Assembly: GCF_035593985.1 (NCBI RefSeq)
Contig: NZ_CP141587.1
Span: 1,541,001-1,605,000 of the forward strand
DNA: 64,000 bases
Direction of reading: 5' to 3'
Origin: Sphingomonas sp. LY29
Lineage (GTDB): Bacteria; Pseudomonadota; Alphaproteobacteria; Sphingomonadales; Sphingomonadaceae
In this document: positions 1-8,666 of the stretch, one piece after another
How positions within the stretch are numbered: the first letter of the stretch is position 1
Layout of the letters: each line of letters begins with the position of its first letter
Made by a program: the position numbers and the translations under genes
The notes under the pieces: generated by a model
The model's input: only the letters and a program-made list of their open reading frames with translations
What the model was told of the DNA's origin: nothing
The model's database searches: none

Positions 1-1
1 G

Positions 2-148
2 GACGGGCTTGCGGTCGGCAACGGCATCCTCACTGTCGAGAATGAAGCGCAGGCGATCGTTCGTGCCGATCCGGCACAGGCGAACAAGGGCGCCGGCGCC
101 GCCGAGGCCGCGCTGGCGCTGCTCGCCGTCCGCAACTCGTTCAGCTGA
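2..148 (+). CDS. ribH: 6,7-dimethyl-8-ribityllumazine synthase, C-terminal end (partial)
   Basis: Only the last 48 codons are inside the window; the 5' part lies to the left. The visible end contains [13 protein letters not shown] followed by [14 protein letters not shown], the typical C-terminal part of lumazine synthase, where the NKG region contributes to the phosphate-binding end of the active site. The enzyme condenses 5-amino-6-ribitylaminouracil with 3,4-dihydroxy-2-butanone 4-phosphate in the penultimate step of riboflavin synthesis. The end overlaps the convergent SOUL gene by 8 bases. The call rests on a short segment but the segment is characteristic. Confidence 0.8.
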   Translation, partial: DGLAVGNGILTVENEAQAIVRADPAQANKGAGAAEAALALLAVRNSFS

Positions 149-770
149 GCGGCAACCACACTTCGTTGCGGCGCAGTGGTCCGGGAATCATCGGCGAATT
201 GTAAAAGGCATATTCGGGCTCGGCCTCGCTCGCCTCGCCGCGACGGGCAAGCCAGCCGCGAAGCCGGTCCTCCTGCTCGGCCAGCAACCGATCGTCGGCG
301 CGACCGGCAAAGCTGATCACCGCGACGCGGCGTGCGCCGATCTCGATCAGGTCGACACCGTCGGGCGCGGCGGGAAGGTCATCCTCGGTCCGCCCGGCGG
401 GCATGACGAAGCGGGTCCGCCACGCGCCTTCCAGATCGTCGTCGAACAAGGGCGGATCGCTCGCCATCGGATCGCCCGCGTCCTGCATGACGGGGACCGT
501 CATCGGCAATTCCTCTCCGTCCCGCGACTTGGCGAAAATATAGTCGGCGAGCACGCGGAAGCCGCGGCCCAACGCGTCCTTGCGTCCGCCCTCGACGACC
601 GTCTCGGCGACCGTGATCGCGGGATATTCGCGAATCTGGCAATCGCCATCGGTCGCGAGCACGCGGTAGTCGGGTTCTTCGGTCTGCCGCTCGCGCAGGA
701 CGTATAGCGCCGCACCGCCGAGCAGGGCCGCGCCCACCGCGGCCGCACCAACCATCACATCCTTGCGCAT
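141..770 (-). CDS. SOUL family haem-binding protein
   Basis: A 209-residue protein with an N-terminal membrane segment (about residues 5-25, rich in Ala, Gly and Val) followed by a soluble domain. Segments such as [37 protein letters not shown] and [21 protein letters not shown] match the SOUL/HBP family of haem-binding proteins. It is probably membrane-anchored and periplasmic; its physiological role is unknown. Two in-frame ATGs lie at 776 and 770. AGGAGG directly abuts 776 but sits 6 bases before 770, so 770 is chosen. Its tail overlaps the end of ribH by 8 bases in convergent orientation. Confidence 0.85.
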   Translation of the reverse strand: MRKDVMVGAAAVGAALLGGAALYVLRERQTEEPDYRVLATDGDCQIREYPAITVAETVVEGGRKDALGRGFRVLADYIFAKSRDGEELPMTVPVMQDAGDPMASDPPLFDDDLEGAWRTRFVMPAGRTEDDLPAAPDGVDLIEIGARRVAVISFAGRADDRLLAEQEDRLRGWLARRGEASEAEPEYAFYNSPMIPGPLRRNEVWLPLS

Positions 771-804
771 CGTCATCCTCCTGATTGGATGAACGACGAA
801 CCGG

Positions 805-1893
805 TCAGGCGGGGTTACGTTCCCCCAGTGTCGGGTAATCGGTGTAGCCCTGCGGTCCCGGCGAGTAGAAGGTGCCGACGTCCCAATCGTTGAGCTCGGC
901 GTCCTTGCGAAGCCGATCGACGAGGTCGGGATTGGCAAGGAACGGCCGGCCGAAGCTGATCGCGTCGGCATTGCCTTCGTCGAGCCGCGCCTGCGCGGTC
1001 CCGCCGACATAGTCGCTGTTGAGCACGAGCGTCCCGGAAAAGACCTTGCGGATCGCCGGGCTGACCGGCGGTTCGTCGGTCGGGCGGAAGGTCGAGCCGG
1101 GACCGGGCTCGCGCAGTTCGAGCCACGACACGCCGAGATCCTCGAGCGCCGCCGCCGCCGCGGTGAATAGCGCGTGATTGTCGCTATCGTCGCAACCCTG
1201 AACGTCGCCGTTGGGCGACAGGCGAATGCCGGTCAGGCCCGTTCCAACCTCGGCAACCACCGCCTCGACGACCTCGCGCATGAAGCGCAGGCGGTTCTCG
1301 ACCGGCCCGCCATAATCGTCGGTGCGAAGGTTGGTGCCGTCGCGAAGGAATTGGTCGATCAGATAGCCGTTGGCGCCGTGGATCTGGACGCCGTCGAACC
1401 CTGCCGCGATCGCGTTGCGCGACGCGGTCGCATAGTCGCCCAGGATGCGCTGAATGTCGTCGTGCGTCGCGGCGCGGGCCTGCGGATAATCCTTCTTGCC
1501 CTCATAGGTGTGGGCGTAGTGCGGCGCGTTGGTCGCCGATGCGCTGATGTTCGGAAGGCCGCTGACATTGTCGTGGACCAGCCGCCCCATGTGCCACAGC
1601 TGCGCGACGATGCGGCCACCGGCCTTGTGAACCGCCTCGGTGACCGGCATCCAGCCTTCGACCTGCTGCTGCGTCCACAGGCCCGGCGCATTGGGCCAGC
1701 CCAGACCTTCGCGGCTGATCCCGGTCGCTTCGGAAATGATCAGTCCGGCATCCGCGCGCTGCGCATAATATTCGGCCATGATCGGCGTCGGCACCGCTTC
1801 GCGGTTCGACCGTCCGCGAGTCAGCGGCGCCATCAGGATGCGATTGGGAAGGCTGAGGTCGCCCAATTCCACGGGGTCGAACAACGTAGGCAT
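805..1893 (-). CDS. NADH:flavin oxidoreductase, Old Yellow Enzyme family
   Basis: A 362-residue FMN-dependent TIM-barrel enzyme of the OYE/NemA type. It shows the N-terminal LPNRILMAPLTRGRS segment, the GFDGVQIHGANGYLIDQF motif with the active-site His/Asn pair, DDYGGPVENRLRF, and the phosphate-binding C-terminal SFGRPFLANPDL. Such enzymes reduce activated C=C bonds (enones, N-ethylmaleimide) or nitro groups using NAD(P)H; the true substrate cannot be read from sequence. AAGGA lies directly before an ATG at 1902 but 9 bases before the ATG at 1893, so the latter is preferred. It is divergent from the transporter at 1922. Confidence 0.92.
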   Translation of the reverse strand: MPTLFDPVELGDLSLPNRILMAPLTRGRSNREAVPTPIMAEYYAQRADAGLIISEATGISREGLGWPNAPGLWTQQQVEGWMPVTEAVHKAGGRIVAQLWHMGRLVHDNVSGLPNISASATNAPHYAHTYEGKKDYPQARAATHDDIQRILGDYATASRNAIAAGFDGVQIHGANGYLIDQFLRDGTNLRTDDYGGPVENRLRFMREVVEAVVAEVGTGLTGIRLSPNGDVQGCDDSDNHALFTAAAAALEDLGVSWLELREPGPGSTFRPTDEPPVSPAIRKVFSGTLVLNSDYVGGTAQARLDEGNADAISFGRPFLANPDLVDRLRKDAELNDWDVGTFYSPGPQGYTDYPTLGERNPA

Positions 1894-1921
1894 GGGCAGC
1901 ATTCCTTAGTAAGGGGACCGG

Positions 1922-2845
1922 GTGGCAGAGATAGTAGCAAATCGAAACTTGCCAAGGGCGCATCCATGGGCGTTCGTCGCGCTTCTGGTCGGAAACCTTG
2001 CGCTGGCAGGGGGGCCGTTCCTCGTGCGCCACTCCGGCGTCGGGCCGATTTCGGCGGGTTTCTGGCGGCTGGCGCTGGCCTTGCCATTCTTGTGGCTGAT
2101 CGCGCGGATGGCAAAGCAGCCGGTCGACTGGCCGAAGCGCGCCGTGACCGTCGCGATCCTGTTCGCCGCCGCCTTCTTCGCCGCCGACCTTGCCGCCTGG
2201 CATGCGGGGATCGAGTTGACGAAGCTCGGCAACGCAACGCTGTTCGGCAATCTCTCGAGCTTCCTGTTCGCGGCATGGGGCCTGTGGCTGATCCGCAAAT
2301 GGCCGTCGCTGGTTCAGGCGGTAGCGCTCGCGCTGGCGGCGCTCGGCTGCGGGTTGCTGATGTATGGCAGCGCCGAACTGTCGGCAGCGCATTTGCGCGG
2401 CGACCTCCTGTCGGCGCTCGCGGGGCTGCTCTACACCGGCTACCTGATCCTGGTCGAACGGACGCGCGGGACAGTGAAGCCGGTTCCGCTGCTGTTCATC
2501 GCCTCGCTGTTCGGGGCGGCGCTGCTGCTCCCCGCCGCGATCGTATCGGGTGAACAGGTCGTGCCCGCCGACTGGACCGGGCTCGTCGCTCTGGCGCTGT
2601 GCAGCCAGGTCGTGGGGCAGGGGCTGCTGGTCTACGCGCTTGGCCATGTACCGCCGTTGGTGGTCGGGATCGCGATGCTGACCCAGCCCGCGCTCTCCGC
2701 GCTGCTGGGTTGGCTCTATTATGGCGAAAGCTTCACTCCGCTCGACTGGACCGGCGCGGCGATGATCGTGGTCGCGCTGGTACTGGTCAAACGCCCCGAC
2801 AGTGGACCACCGAACTTGCGCGCCGAAGCGCCCGTGCCCAAGTAA
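1922..2845 (+). CDS. DMT superfamily (EamA) transporter
   Basis: A 307-residue integral membrane protein with about ten hydrophobic segments in two EamA repeats; the second repeat ends with VVGIAMLTQPALSALLGW and ALVLVKR, usual for drug/metabolite transporters. The substrate is unknown. The start is GTG. The stop codon TAA overlaps the ATG of the COQ9 gene (TAATG), so the two are translationally coupled. It is divergent from the OYE gene with only 28 bases between them, so the promoters must share or overlap that space. Confidence 0.88.
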   Translation: MAEIVANRNLPRAHPWAFVALLVGNLALAGGPFLVRHSGVGPISAGFWRLALALPFLWLIARMAKQPVDWPKRAVTVAILFAAAFFAADLAAWHAGIELTKLGNATLFGNLSSFLFAAWGLWLIRKWPSLVQAVALALAALGCGLLMYGSAELSAAHLRGDLLSALAGLLYTGYLILVERTRGTVKPVPLLFIASLFGAALLLPAAIVSGEQVVPADWTGLVALALCSQVVGQGLLVYALGHVPPLVVGIAMLTQPALSALLGWLYYGESFTPLDWTGAAMIVVALVLVKRPDSGPPNLRAEAPVPK

Positions 2846-3504
2846 TGGCGATGGCCGACCCCACTCCGCTCGAGGCGCTTCGCCTCCGACTCGCGCTTCC
2901 CGTTGGCGAAAATGCCGTGTTCGACGGATGGACCCAAGCGGCAGTCGACAGCGCCGCCGCGCAGATTGGCTTCGACGCGGCGCAGGCGCGCTTGGCCTAT
3001 CCCAAGGATCCGGCGGGAATGATCGACGCGTGGATCCAGGGCGTCGACGCGGCAATGGAGGCGCATTTCACGCCTGAAGTCGTCGCGGCGATGAAGGTGC
3101 GCGACCGCATCCGCTCGATGATCTGGTTCCGCCTTGAAACAACCGCGCCGGCCCGGGAGGCGGTGCGCAAGGCGCTCGCGATCCTGTCGATGCCGCAAAA
3201 CGTGCCGCTCGCGCTTCGCACCGGCTGGCGCTCGGCGGACCTGATGTGGCGGCTGGCGGGCGACACCGCGACCGACTTCAACCATTACACCAAGCGCACC
3301 ATCCTTGCGGGCGTCTACACCTCGACCCTGCTGGCGTGGCTCGACGATGACAGCGACGATTTTGCCGACACCGCCGCCTTCCTTGACCGCCGCCTCGGCG
3401 ACGTGATGCGCTTCGAAAAGTGGAAGGCCGGCTGGAAGGGCAGCGATATGACGCGGCCCAGTCTTTCACGATTCCTCGGCCGCCTGCGCTACCCGCCGCG
3501 CTAA
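2845..3504 (+). CDS. COQ9 family ubiquinone biosynthesis protein
   Basis: A 219-residue COQ9-like protein. Characteristic segments are AYPKDPAGMIDAWIQGVD, KVRDRIRSMIWFRLE, the LRTGWRSADLMWRLAGD block and TDFNHYTKRTILAGVYTST. COQ9 is a lipid-binding protein with a TetR-like fold that presents intermediates to the Coq7 hydroxylase in ubiquinone biosynthesis. The ATG at 2845 overlaps the upstream stop codon; a second ATG six bases later (2851) is also possible. In alphaproteobacteria the family is common and the length is typical. Its coupling to a DMT transporter has no obvious functional meaning. Confidence 0.88.
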   Translation: MAMADPTPLEALRLRLALPVGENAVFDGWTQAAVDSAAAQIGFDAAQARLAYPKDPAGMIDAWIQGVDAAMEAHFTPEVVAAMKVRDRIRSMIWFRLETTAPAREAVRKALAILSMPQNVPLALRTGWRSADLMWRLAGDTATDFNHYTKRTILAGVYTSTLLAWLDDDSDDFADTAAFLDRRLGDVMRFEKWKAGWKGSDMTRPSLSRFLGRLRYPPR

Positions 3505-3536
3505 GGCATAAGCGATAGCGCTTTGCATTTCGTGCT

Positions 3537-3555
3537 GTTATTGATAATCAGTCGC
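3537..3555 (+). promoter_or_regulatory. Fur-like box overlapping the feoA promoter and start
   Basis: The 19 bases match the classical E. coli Fur consensus at 14 positions, including the whole core TGATAATCA (3542-3550). The site ends two bases before the feoA ATG, the position expected for iron-dependent repression of feoAB. The same GATAAT (3543-3548) could serve as a -10 element, which would make the transcript start at or just before the ATG. Whether Fur, Irr or another regulator binds is not known from sequence. Confidence 0.6.
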
Positions 3556-3557
3556 AA

Positions 3558-3812
3558 ATGGCTGACGATCTCTTTCTCGATCAACTGAAGCTTGGACACC
3601 GGGCGCGGATCGCCGCGATCGCCTGGGCCGAGCTGGACGAGGGCGAAGCGAGCCGCCTGCGCCACTTCGGCTTCGACGAAGGCGTCGCGGTCCAGCCGCT
3701 CCATCTTGGTCCGTTCGGGCGCGATCCGCTCGCGGTTCGCGTCGGCCGAATGACCGTCGCCATCCGCAAGGTTCACGCCCGCGCTGTTCGAGTCGTTCCC
3801 GAGGCCGCATGA
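3558..3812 (+). CDS. feoA: Ferrous iron transport protein A
   Basis: An 84-residue small SH3-like protein of the FeoA family (KLGHRARIAAI, HFGFDEGVAVQPLHLGPFGRDPLAVRVG, with the strand-turn-strand pattern of FeoA). It is a cytosolic accessory of FeoB that supports Fe(II) uptake. The last codons overlap the feoB start as ATGA, so the two are co-translated. No Shine-Dalgarno sequence is visible before the ATG; the Fur-like box sits there instead, which suggests a very short or absent leader. Confidence 0.9.
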   Translation: MADDLFLDQLKLGHRARIAAIAWAELDEGEASRLRHFGFDEGVAVQPLHLGPFGRDPLAVRVGRMTVAIRKVHARAVRVVPEAA

Positions 3813-5659
3813 TCGAACTCCCGCTGGTCGCGGTCGTCGGCAACCCCAATGCCGGCAAGAGCGTCCTGTTCAACGCGCTGACCGGCGCTCGCCAGAAGGT
3901 CGGCAACTACCCCGGCGTCACGGTCGAGCGCCACGTCGGCCGCGCCAGCCTGCCCGACGGGTCGGCAATCGAACTGGTTGACTTGCCCGGCGCCTACGGC
4001 CTCGACCCGACCAGTCCCGACGAGGAAGTCACTCGCGATGTCCTGCTCGGCAAGCAGCAGGGCGAACGGCTTCCGCAGGCGCTTCTGATCGTCGTCGATG
4101 CCTCCAATCTCGACAACCATCTTCGCTTTGCCTTGCAGCTGATCGACCTCGGCCTGCCGACGGTGGTTGCGCTCAACATGGTCGACCTTGCCAAGCGGGA
4201 CGGGCTCGAACTTGACGCCAAGCGGCTCGAGGAACAGCTCGGCGTTCCGGTGATCGAAACCGTCGCGGTGCGGAAGCGCGGGCTCGACGAGCTTCGCACC
4301 ACGCTCGGCGACCTGCTCGCCACGCCGACGAAGATCCGCGCCGGCGACGGGCCGAGCCACGATCCGCTGCTGCTGCAACGCCGCGCGCGCGATATCGCGA
4401 TGGCCTCGATCCTCAGCGAAACGCCGACCCGTCTGATCACGCATCGCCTCGACGGCGTGCTGCTCCACCCCTTCATCGGCCCGCTGATCCTCGCCGCCGT
4501 CCTGTTCGTCATGTTCCAGGCGGTGTTCGCCTGGTCCGCGGTCCCCGCCGACGCGCTGGAGGCGGCAACGATCGGACTGGGCCAGGCGATCGGCGACGCG
4601 ATGCCCAGCGGCGTTCTGCGCTCGCTGGTTGTCGACGGGCTGTTCGCGGGCGTCGGCGCAGTGATCGTTTTCCTGCCGCAGATCCTGATCCTGTTTCTAT
4701 TCATCCTCGTCCTCGAATCGACCGGCTACATGGTCCGCGCCGCCTTCCTGATGGACCGGCTGATGAGTCATGCCGGGCTGTCGGGGCGGGCGTTCATCCC
4801 ACTGCTGTCGAGCTTCGCCTGCGCAGTGCCGGGGATCATGGCGACGCGCACAATCGCCGATCCCAAGGACCGGCTGACGACGATCCTCGTCGCGCCGTTG
4901 ATGACCTGCTCGGCGCGGCTTCCGGTCTACACGCTGATCATCGCCGCCTTCATTCCCGAGCGCTCGCTCGCGCCCGGGATCGGGCTGCAGGGCGTGGTGA
5001 TGTTCGTGCTCTACCTCGCCGGGATCGTCGGCGCGCTGATCGCCGCGGTCGCTCTGCGCAAGACCGTGGTGAAAGGCGGCGGCGGGGCGTTCATGATGGA
5101 ATTGCCCAAATATCAGATGCCGCGCCTCGCCGACGTCGCGATCGGCCTGTGGCAGCGCGCGGCGATTTTCCTCAAGCGCGCGGGCACGATCATCCTGTTG
5201 ACCACTGTCATCCTGTGGGCGCTGGCCAGCTTCCCGCAGGCGGGACCGGGGCAGAAACAAAGCGACGTGTCGATCGCGGGGCGGATCGGCGATGCGATCC
5301 ACGTCGTCGTCGCGCCGATCGGCTTCAACAAGGACATCAGCCTCGCGCTCTTGCCCGCCATGGCCGCGCGCGAAGTCGCGGTCGCGGCGATCGGCACCGT
5401 CTATTCGCTCGATGCCGAGGACGAAGGCGGGCTGCAGACGCTCGAACAACGGATCGCGGGCCGATGGAGCCTCGCCACCGCGCTCGCCTTCCTCGCCTGG
5501 TTCGTGTTCGCGCCGCAGTGCATCTCGACCATCGCCGTCACCCGCCGCGAAACCAACGGGTGGAAGTGGCCGATCTTCATGGTCACCTACCTGTTCGTGC
5601 TGGCCTATATCGCCGCCGGCGCGACCTACTGGACCGCGGTCGCCTTGGGGCTCGGATAG
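3809..5659 (+). CDS. feoB: Ferrous iron transporter B
   Basis: A 616-residue FeoB: an N-terminal G domain with P-loop GNPNAGKSVLFN, switch region YPGVTVER, G3 DLPGAY and G4 NMVD, then a polytopic membrane domain containing the two Gate regions (for example SFACAVPGIMATRTI and PLMTCSARLPVYTLII). It imports Fe(II) across the inner membrane. It is shorter than the 773-residue E. coli protein, mainly by lacking extra C-terminal sequence, so it belongs to the compact FeoB variants. The ATG overlaps the feoA stop. No separate feoC is seen. Confidence 0.95.
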   Translation: MIELPLVAVVGNPNAGKSVLFNALTGARQKVGNYPGVTVERHVGRASLPDGSAIELVDLPGAYGLDPTSPDEEVTRDVLLGKQQGERLPQALLIVVDASNLDNHLRFALQLIDLGLPTVVALNMVDLAKRDGLELDAKRLEEQLGVPVIETVAVRKRGLDELRTTLGDLLATPTKIRAGDGPSHDPLLLQRRARDIAMASILSETPTRLITHRLDGVLLHPFIGPLILAAVLFVMFQAVFAWSAVPADALEAATIGLGQAIGDAMPSGVLRSLVVDGLFAGVGAVIVFLPQILILFLFILVLESTGYMVRAAFLMDRLMSHAGLSGRAFIPLLSSFACAVPGIMATRTIADPKDRLTTILVAPLMTCSARLPVYTLIIAAFIPERSLAPGIGLQGVVMFVLYLAGIVGALIAAVALRKTVVKGGGGAFMMELPKYQMPRLADVAIGLWQRAAIFLKRAGTIILLTTVILWALASFPQAGPGQKQSDVSIAGRIGDAIHVVVAPIGFNKDISLALLPAMAAREVAVAAIGTVYSLDAEDEGGLQTLEQRIAGRWSLATALAFLAWFVFAPQCISTIAVTRRETNGWKWPIFMVTYLFVLAYIAAGATYWTAVALGLG

Positions 5660-5719
5660 GCTGTTGCCGCCGCCGTCTGCGCGGCTTAACGCTCATCCAA
5701 ATCGAAAAAGGAGAGCGGC

Positions 5720-6229
5720 ATGGCCGGCGTGAACAAGGTGATTTTGGTGGGCAATCTGGGCCAGGACCCGGAAAGCCGCTCGTTCAGCAACGGCGGCGAG
5801 GTGGTCAACCTGCGAATCGCCACGTCGGAAACCTGGAAGGACCGTGACGGCAACCGCCAGGAAAAGACCGAATGGCATTCGGTCGCGATCTTCAACGAAA
5901 ACCTCGGCCGTGTCGCCAAGAGCTATTTGCGCAAGGGTTCGAAGGTTTACATCGAAGGCCAGCTTCAAACCCGCAAGTGGCAGGACCAGTCGGGCGCCGA
6001 CCGCTACACGACCGAGATCGTGCTCCAGAAATTCCGCGGTGAACTCGTCCTGCTCGACGCGCGCGGCGAAGGAGGCGGCGGTTCGGGCGGCGGCGACTAT
6101 GGATCGTCCTCGGGCGGCGGTGGCGGCGGCTTTGGCGGCTCGGGTTATGGCGGCGGCGGCTCGAAGCCCCAGTCGCGCCCGCAACCGTCGGCGTTCGACA
6201 GCGACCTCGACGACGACGTGCCGTTCTAA
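5720..6229 (+). CDS. ssb: Single-stranded DNA-binding protein
   Basis: A 169-residue SSB with an N-terminal OB fold (residues 1-110: [43 protein letters not shown]), a Gly/Ser-rich flexible linker (about 118-150) and the conserved acidic tip DDDVPF that docks SSB partner proteins. It coats ssDNA during replication, recombination and repair. AAGGAGAG lies 5 bases before the ATG. It is followed by a GC-rich hairpin shared with the convergent DUF177 gene. Confidence 0.97.
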   Translation: MAGVNKVILVGNLGQDPESRSFSNGGEVVNLRIATSETWKDRDGNRQEKTEWHSVAIFNENLGRVAKSYLRKGSKVYIEGQLQTRKWQDQSGADRYTTEIVLQKFRGELVLLDARGEGGGGSGGGDYGSSSGGGGGGFGGSGYGGGGSKPQSRPQPSAFDSDLDDDVPF

Positions 6230-6238
6230 ACGACATGA

Positions 6239-6264
6239 GGCGCGCCGCCATTGGGGGGCGCGCC
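6239..6264. terminator. GC-rich hairpin between convergent ssb and DUF177 genes
   Basis: Two copies of the self-complementary octamer GGCGCGCC (6239-6246 and 6257-6264) can pair around a 10-base loop between the ends of two converging genes. There is no clear T-tract on either strand, so termination efficiency is uncertain. Confidence 0.35.
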
Positions 6265-6274
6265 GCTCTTCCGC

Positions 6275-6802
6275 CTAGGCGTCGGATCCGCCCATCTTCG
6301 CCTTGAGCGCGGCGAGTGCAGCGAAGGGTCCCGCTTCTTCCTCGCTGACCACGCCCGCCTCCCGCAGCGCCTCTTCGGCGTTCGCGCTGCGCGGATAGGG
6401 ATCTAGCTCCAGCGCCAGCGTATCGGCGACCGCGGTGCCGAGGTCGATCGCCGCGCCGTCGTGGAAACTGGTGTCGAGGTCGTCGGCCTTCAGCTCGACC
6501 TCCTCGTCCCCCGGAACGCCGGTCGGCGCGGGGATGAAGCGCAGGCTGAACGCCTCGTCGACATGCTCCGACACCGGCTCGCCCGTCGCGACGCACGCTT
6601 GGGTGAGCGCGGCCTTCAGCCTTCCAGTCGCCAGCACGGTATCGCCATCGCGCATCAGCACCGCATGCGCGTCGAGCCGATCGAGCGAAAGCAGCCGCAG
6701 CCGGTCCGCGACCGCCTGGCATTCCTCGGGCGTCGCGACCAAATCGATGCGATCGCCGGTGCGGATCGAATCGAGCGACAGGCGGTGTGCAAAATCGCTC
6801 AT
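6275..6802 (-). CDS. DUF177 (YceD-like) protein
   Basis: A 175-residue protein of the DUF177/YceD family. C-terminal features are FIPAPTG, the acidic stretch VPGDEEVELKADDLD, and DLGTAVADTLALELDPYPR, which corresponds to the family signature D.g..v.e.l.L.LP.yP. Family members are linked to 23S rRNA accumulation and often lie upstream of rpmF; here it instead follows the cytochrome bc1 chaperone gene, a common alphaproteobacterial order. The ATG overlaps that gene's stop as ATGA, and AAGGA is 8 bases before it. It lacks the Cys pair seen in some relatives. Confidence 0.85.
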   Translation of the reverse strand: MSDFAHRLSLDSIRTGDRIDLVATPEECQAVADRLRLLSLDRLDAHAVLMRDGDTVLATGRLKAALTQACVATGEPVSEHVDEAFSLRFIPAPTGVPGDEEVELKADDLDTSFHDGAAIDLGTAVADTLALELDPYPRSANAEEALREAGVVSEEEAGPFAALAALKAKMGGSDA

Positions 6803-7314
6803 CCGATTTTTCCTTCGATCAGGTGGCGGTCGTTCAGCCCGGACAGGCCTTCGTCGAACCGGCGCAACGCCTCGCTCGAATAGGTCAGCGCGGTTTCGAC
6901 CGGCGGAAGCGAATCGCGATAGACGCTGAAGCGCACCGCATCTTCCCATAGGTCGCGATCCTCGCGCGCATTGCGCCAGCGGTCGACCCGCGTCGCCAGC
7001 GCCCCGACCATCGATCGAACCTGCTTGCCGATCGACGGATCGCCGAACCCCTGTTCGCGCATCTGCGCATCCATGTCGGCGATGAAGCTCTCGGTCAGCG
7101 CGACCGAGTGGCGCACCGCGGCTTCCTCGCCCGTCTCGAGGCGCAGGATGGTGAGCGCGGTCAGGCTGGCGAGCACCGCGAAACGACCGTCGAGCGTGTC
7201 CGCCACCGCGCCTTCGCGGTACCAGGCCGGGCGGCGAGCCTCCGCGACGACCGCGGCATAGAGCGGCCCCGCGTCGGGTCCCTTGGGGCGAAACATCGCC
7301 ATGATCGAGCGCAT
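6799..7314 (-). CDS. Ubiquinol-cytochrome c chaperone family protein
   Basis: A 171-residue protein resembling the CBP3/UQCC1 chaperone family: ARRPAWYREGAVADTLDGRFAVL, FIADMDAQMREQGFGDPSIGKQVRSM and an all-alpha layout. In mitochondria the family assists cytochrome b assembly in complex III; a similar membrane-associated role is inferred here. AGGAG lies 7 bases before the ATG at 7314. It is the first gene of a two-gene operon with DUF177 and is divergent from bamE. Confidence in the family is high, in the exact role moderate. Confidence 0.87.
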   Translation of the reverse strand: MRSIMAMFRPKGPDAGPLYAAVVAEARRPAWYREGAVADTLDGRFAVLASLTALTILRLETGEEAAVRHSVALTESFIADMDAQMREQGFGDPSIGKQVRSMVGALATRVDRWRNAREDRDLWEDAVRFSVYRDSLPPVETALTYSSEALRRFDEGLSGLNDRHLIEGKIG

Positions 7315-7430
7315 CGAGTGTCTCCTGAGGCGGGCTGACGCCACGCGCGGCTTGCACCTGCCGCCTGTCCCAGCATATTGAGCGTCGCGGGGCATGTGAC
7401 AAGACACCCGATCCAACGGAGACGTGACGA

Positions 7431-7886
7431 ATGACCAAGCGCGCCATCGCAGCGACCATCGCCCTCGGACTGACGCTCAGCGCCTGCGCCGGGATCCGCG
7501 ATCATCGCGGCTACGTCATCGACCGCACGCTCGCCGACGCCATCCAGCCGGGAATCGACAATAAGGAATCGGTGACCCGTTCGCTCGGCCGCCCGACCCT
7601 GACCGGCCAGTTCGACGCGAACGAGTGGATCTACCTGTCGCGCGACACCGCGCAGCTTGCTTTCCGCAACCCGCGCGTCACCGACCAGGAAGTGCTCCGC
7701 ATCCGCTTCGACGCGGCGGGCAACGTCGCTTCGGTCCAGAAGAGCGGCGAGGAGTTGATCGCCTCGGTCGCGCCGTCGGGCGACGCCACACCGACGCTTG
7801 GCCGCCAGCGCAGCTTCTTCTCCGAACTGTTCGGCGGAATCGGCACCATCTCGCAGCCCGGCCTTCCCGGTTCGAGCCCCCAGTAA
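7431..7886 (+). CDS. bamE: Outer membrane protein assembly factor BamE
   Basis: A 151-residue lipoprotein of the SmpA/OmlA family with a signal peptide ending in the lipobox LSAC (Cys at residue 19) and the BamE core: IQPGIDNKESVTRSLGRPTLTG followed by EWIYLSRDT and VLRIRFDAAGNVASV. It is an outer-membrane lipoprotein subunit of the BAM complex that inserts beta-barrel proteins. It is divergent from the chaperone/DUF177 operon, an arrangement often seen in alphaproteobacteria. A possible promoter (TTGCAC at 7352, CATATT at 7374) precedes it but is weak. Confidence 0.9.
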   Translation: MTKRAIAATIALGLTLSACAGIRDHRGYVIDRTLADAIQPGIDNKESVTRSLGRPTLTGQFDANEWIYLSRDTAQLAFRNPRVTDQEVLRIRFDAAGNVASVQKSGEELIASVAPSGDATPTLGRQRSFFSELFGGIGTISQPGLPGSSPQ

Positions 7887-7904
7887 GCGAAAGGGTGCGT
7901 CGTC

Positions 7905-8666
7905 ATGACCGCGACTCCGTCCGGCATGAGCTACGCCGACTATCTGCATCTCGACACCTTGCTGTCGGCACAGCGGCCGCTGTCCGACCTGCACGACGAG
8001 ATGCTGTTCGTCATCATCCACCAGACCAAGGAACTCTGGCTCAAGCAGATGCTGCACGAGGTCGCGCTGGCGATCTCGCTCGTCCGGCAGGACCAGTTCG
8101 CCAAGGCCTATAAGGCGCTGTCACGGGTCAGCCGGATCCAGACGGTGATGACGCTGTCGTGGGACGTCCTCGCGACGCTCACCCCGGTCGACTACAGCGC
8201 CTTCCGTCACGTGCTCGGCACGTCCTCGGGCTTCCAGTCGGCGCAGTTTCGCGAACTTGAGTATCGGCTGGGCATCAAGGACCCCAAGTTCCTCGCCTAT
8301 CACGAGGGCGGCGAGGAAGGTCGCGCGAAGCTCCAGCGCGCGCTTGACGACCCGTCGCTGTGGGACGCCGCCAATGCCGCGCTTGCCCGCGCCGGGTTCG
8401 ACGTGGACGGCGACGACGCCATCGAAGCGTCGTGGCTCGCGGTCTATCGCGCGCCGGAAACCTATTTCGGACTGTATCAACTCGCCGAGAAACTGGTCGA
8501 TCTCGATGACGCGCTTGCCGCATGGCGGCACAAGCACCTGCTTACCGTCGAGCGGATCATCGGCATGAAGACCGGCACCGGCGGATCGGCGGGGGCGGCC
8601 TATCTGGCCTCGACGCTGACCAAGCGCGCCTTCCCCCAACTCTGGTCGCTGCGAACCTCTCTGTGA
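7905..8666 (+). CDS. kynA: Tryptophan 2,3-dioxygenase
   Basis: A 253-residue haem enzyme that opens the indole ring of L-tryptophan to N-formylkynurenine, the first step of the kynurenine pathway. Visible family marks are YLHLDTLLSAQRPLS, HDEMLFVIIHQTKELW, SSGFQSAQFRELEY, and near the end WRHKHLLTVERIIG followed by KTGTGGSAG, which holds the haem-ligand histidine and the substrate loop. The length is slightly shorter than many bacterial homologues. The stop TGA overlaps the GTG start of the next gene, a PLP enzyme likely in the same pathway. Confidence 0.96.
   Translation: MTATPSGMSYADYLHLDTLLSAQRPLSDLHDEMLFVIIHQTKELWLKQMLHEVALAISLVRQDQFAKAYKALSRVSRIQTVMTLSWDVLATLTPVDYSAFRHVLGTSSGFQSAQFRELEYRLGIKDPKFLAYHEGGEEGRAKLQRALDDPSLWDAANAALARAGFDVDGDDAIEASWLAVYRAPETYFGLYQLAEKLVDLDDALAAWRHKHLLTVERIIGMKTGTGGSAGAAYLASTLTKRAFPQLWSLRTSL

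Noticed and set aside
9..707. A plus-strand frame across the SOUL gene
   Set aside because: It lies opposite a complete recognisable SOUL protein and has no family features.
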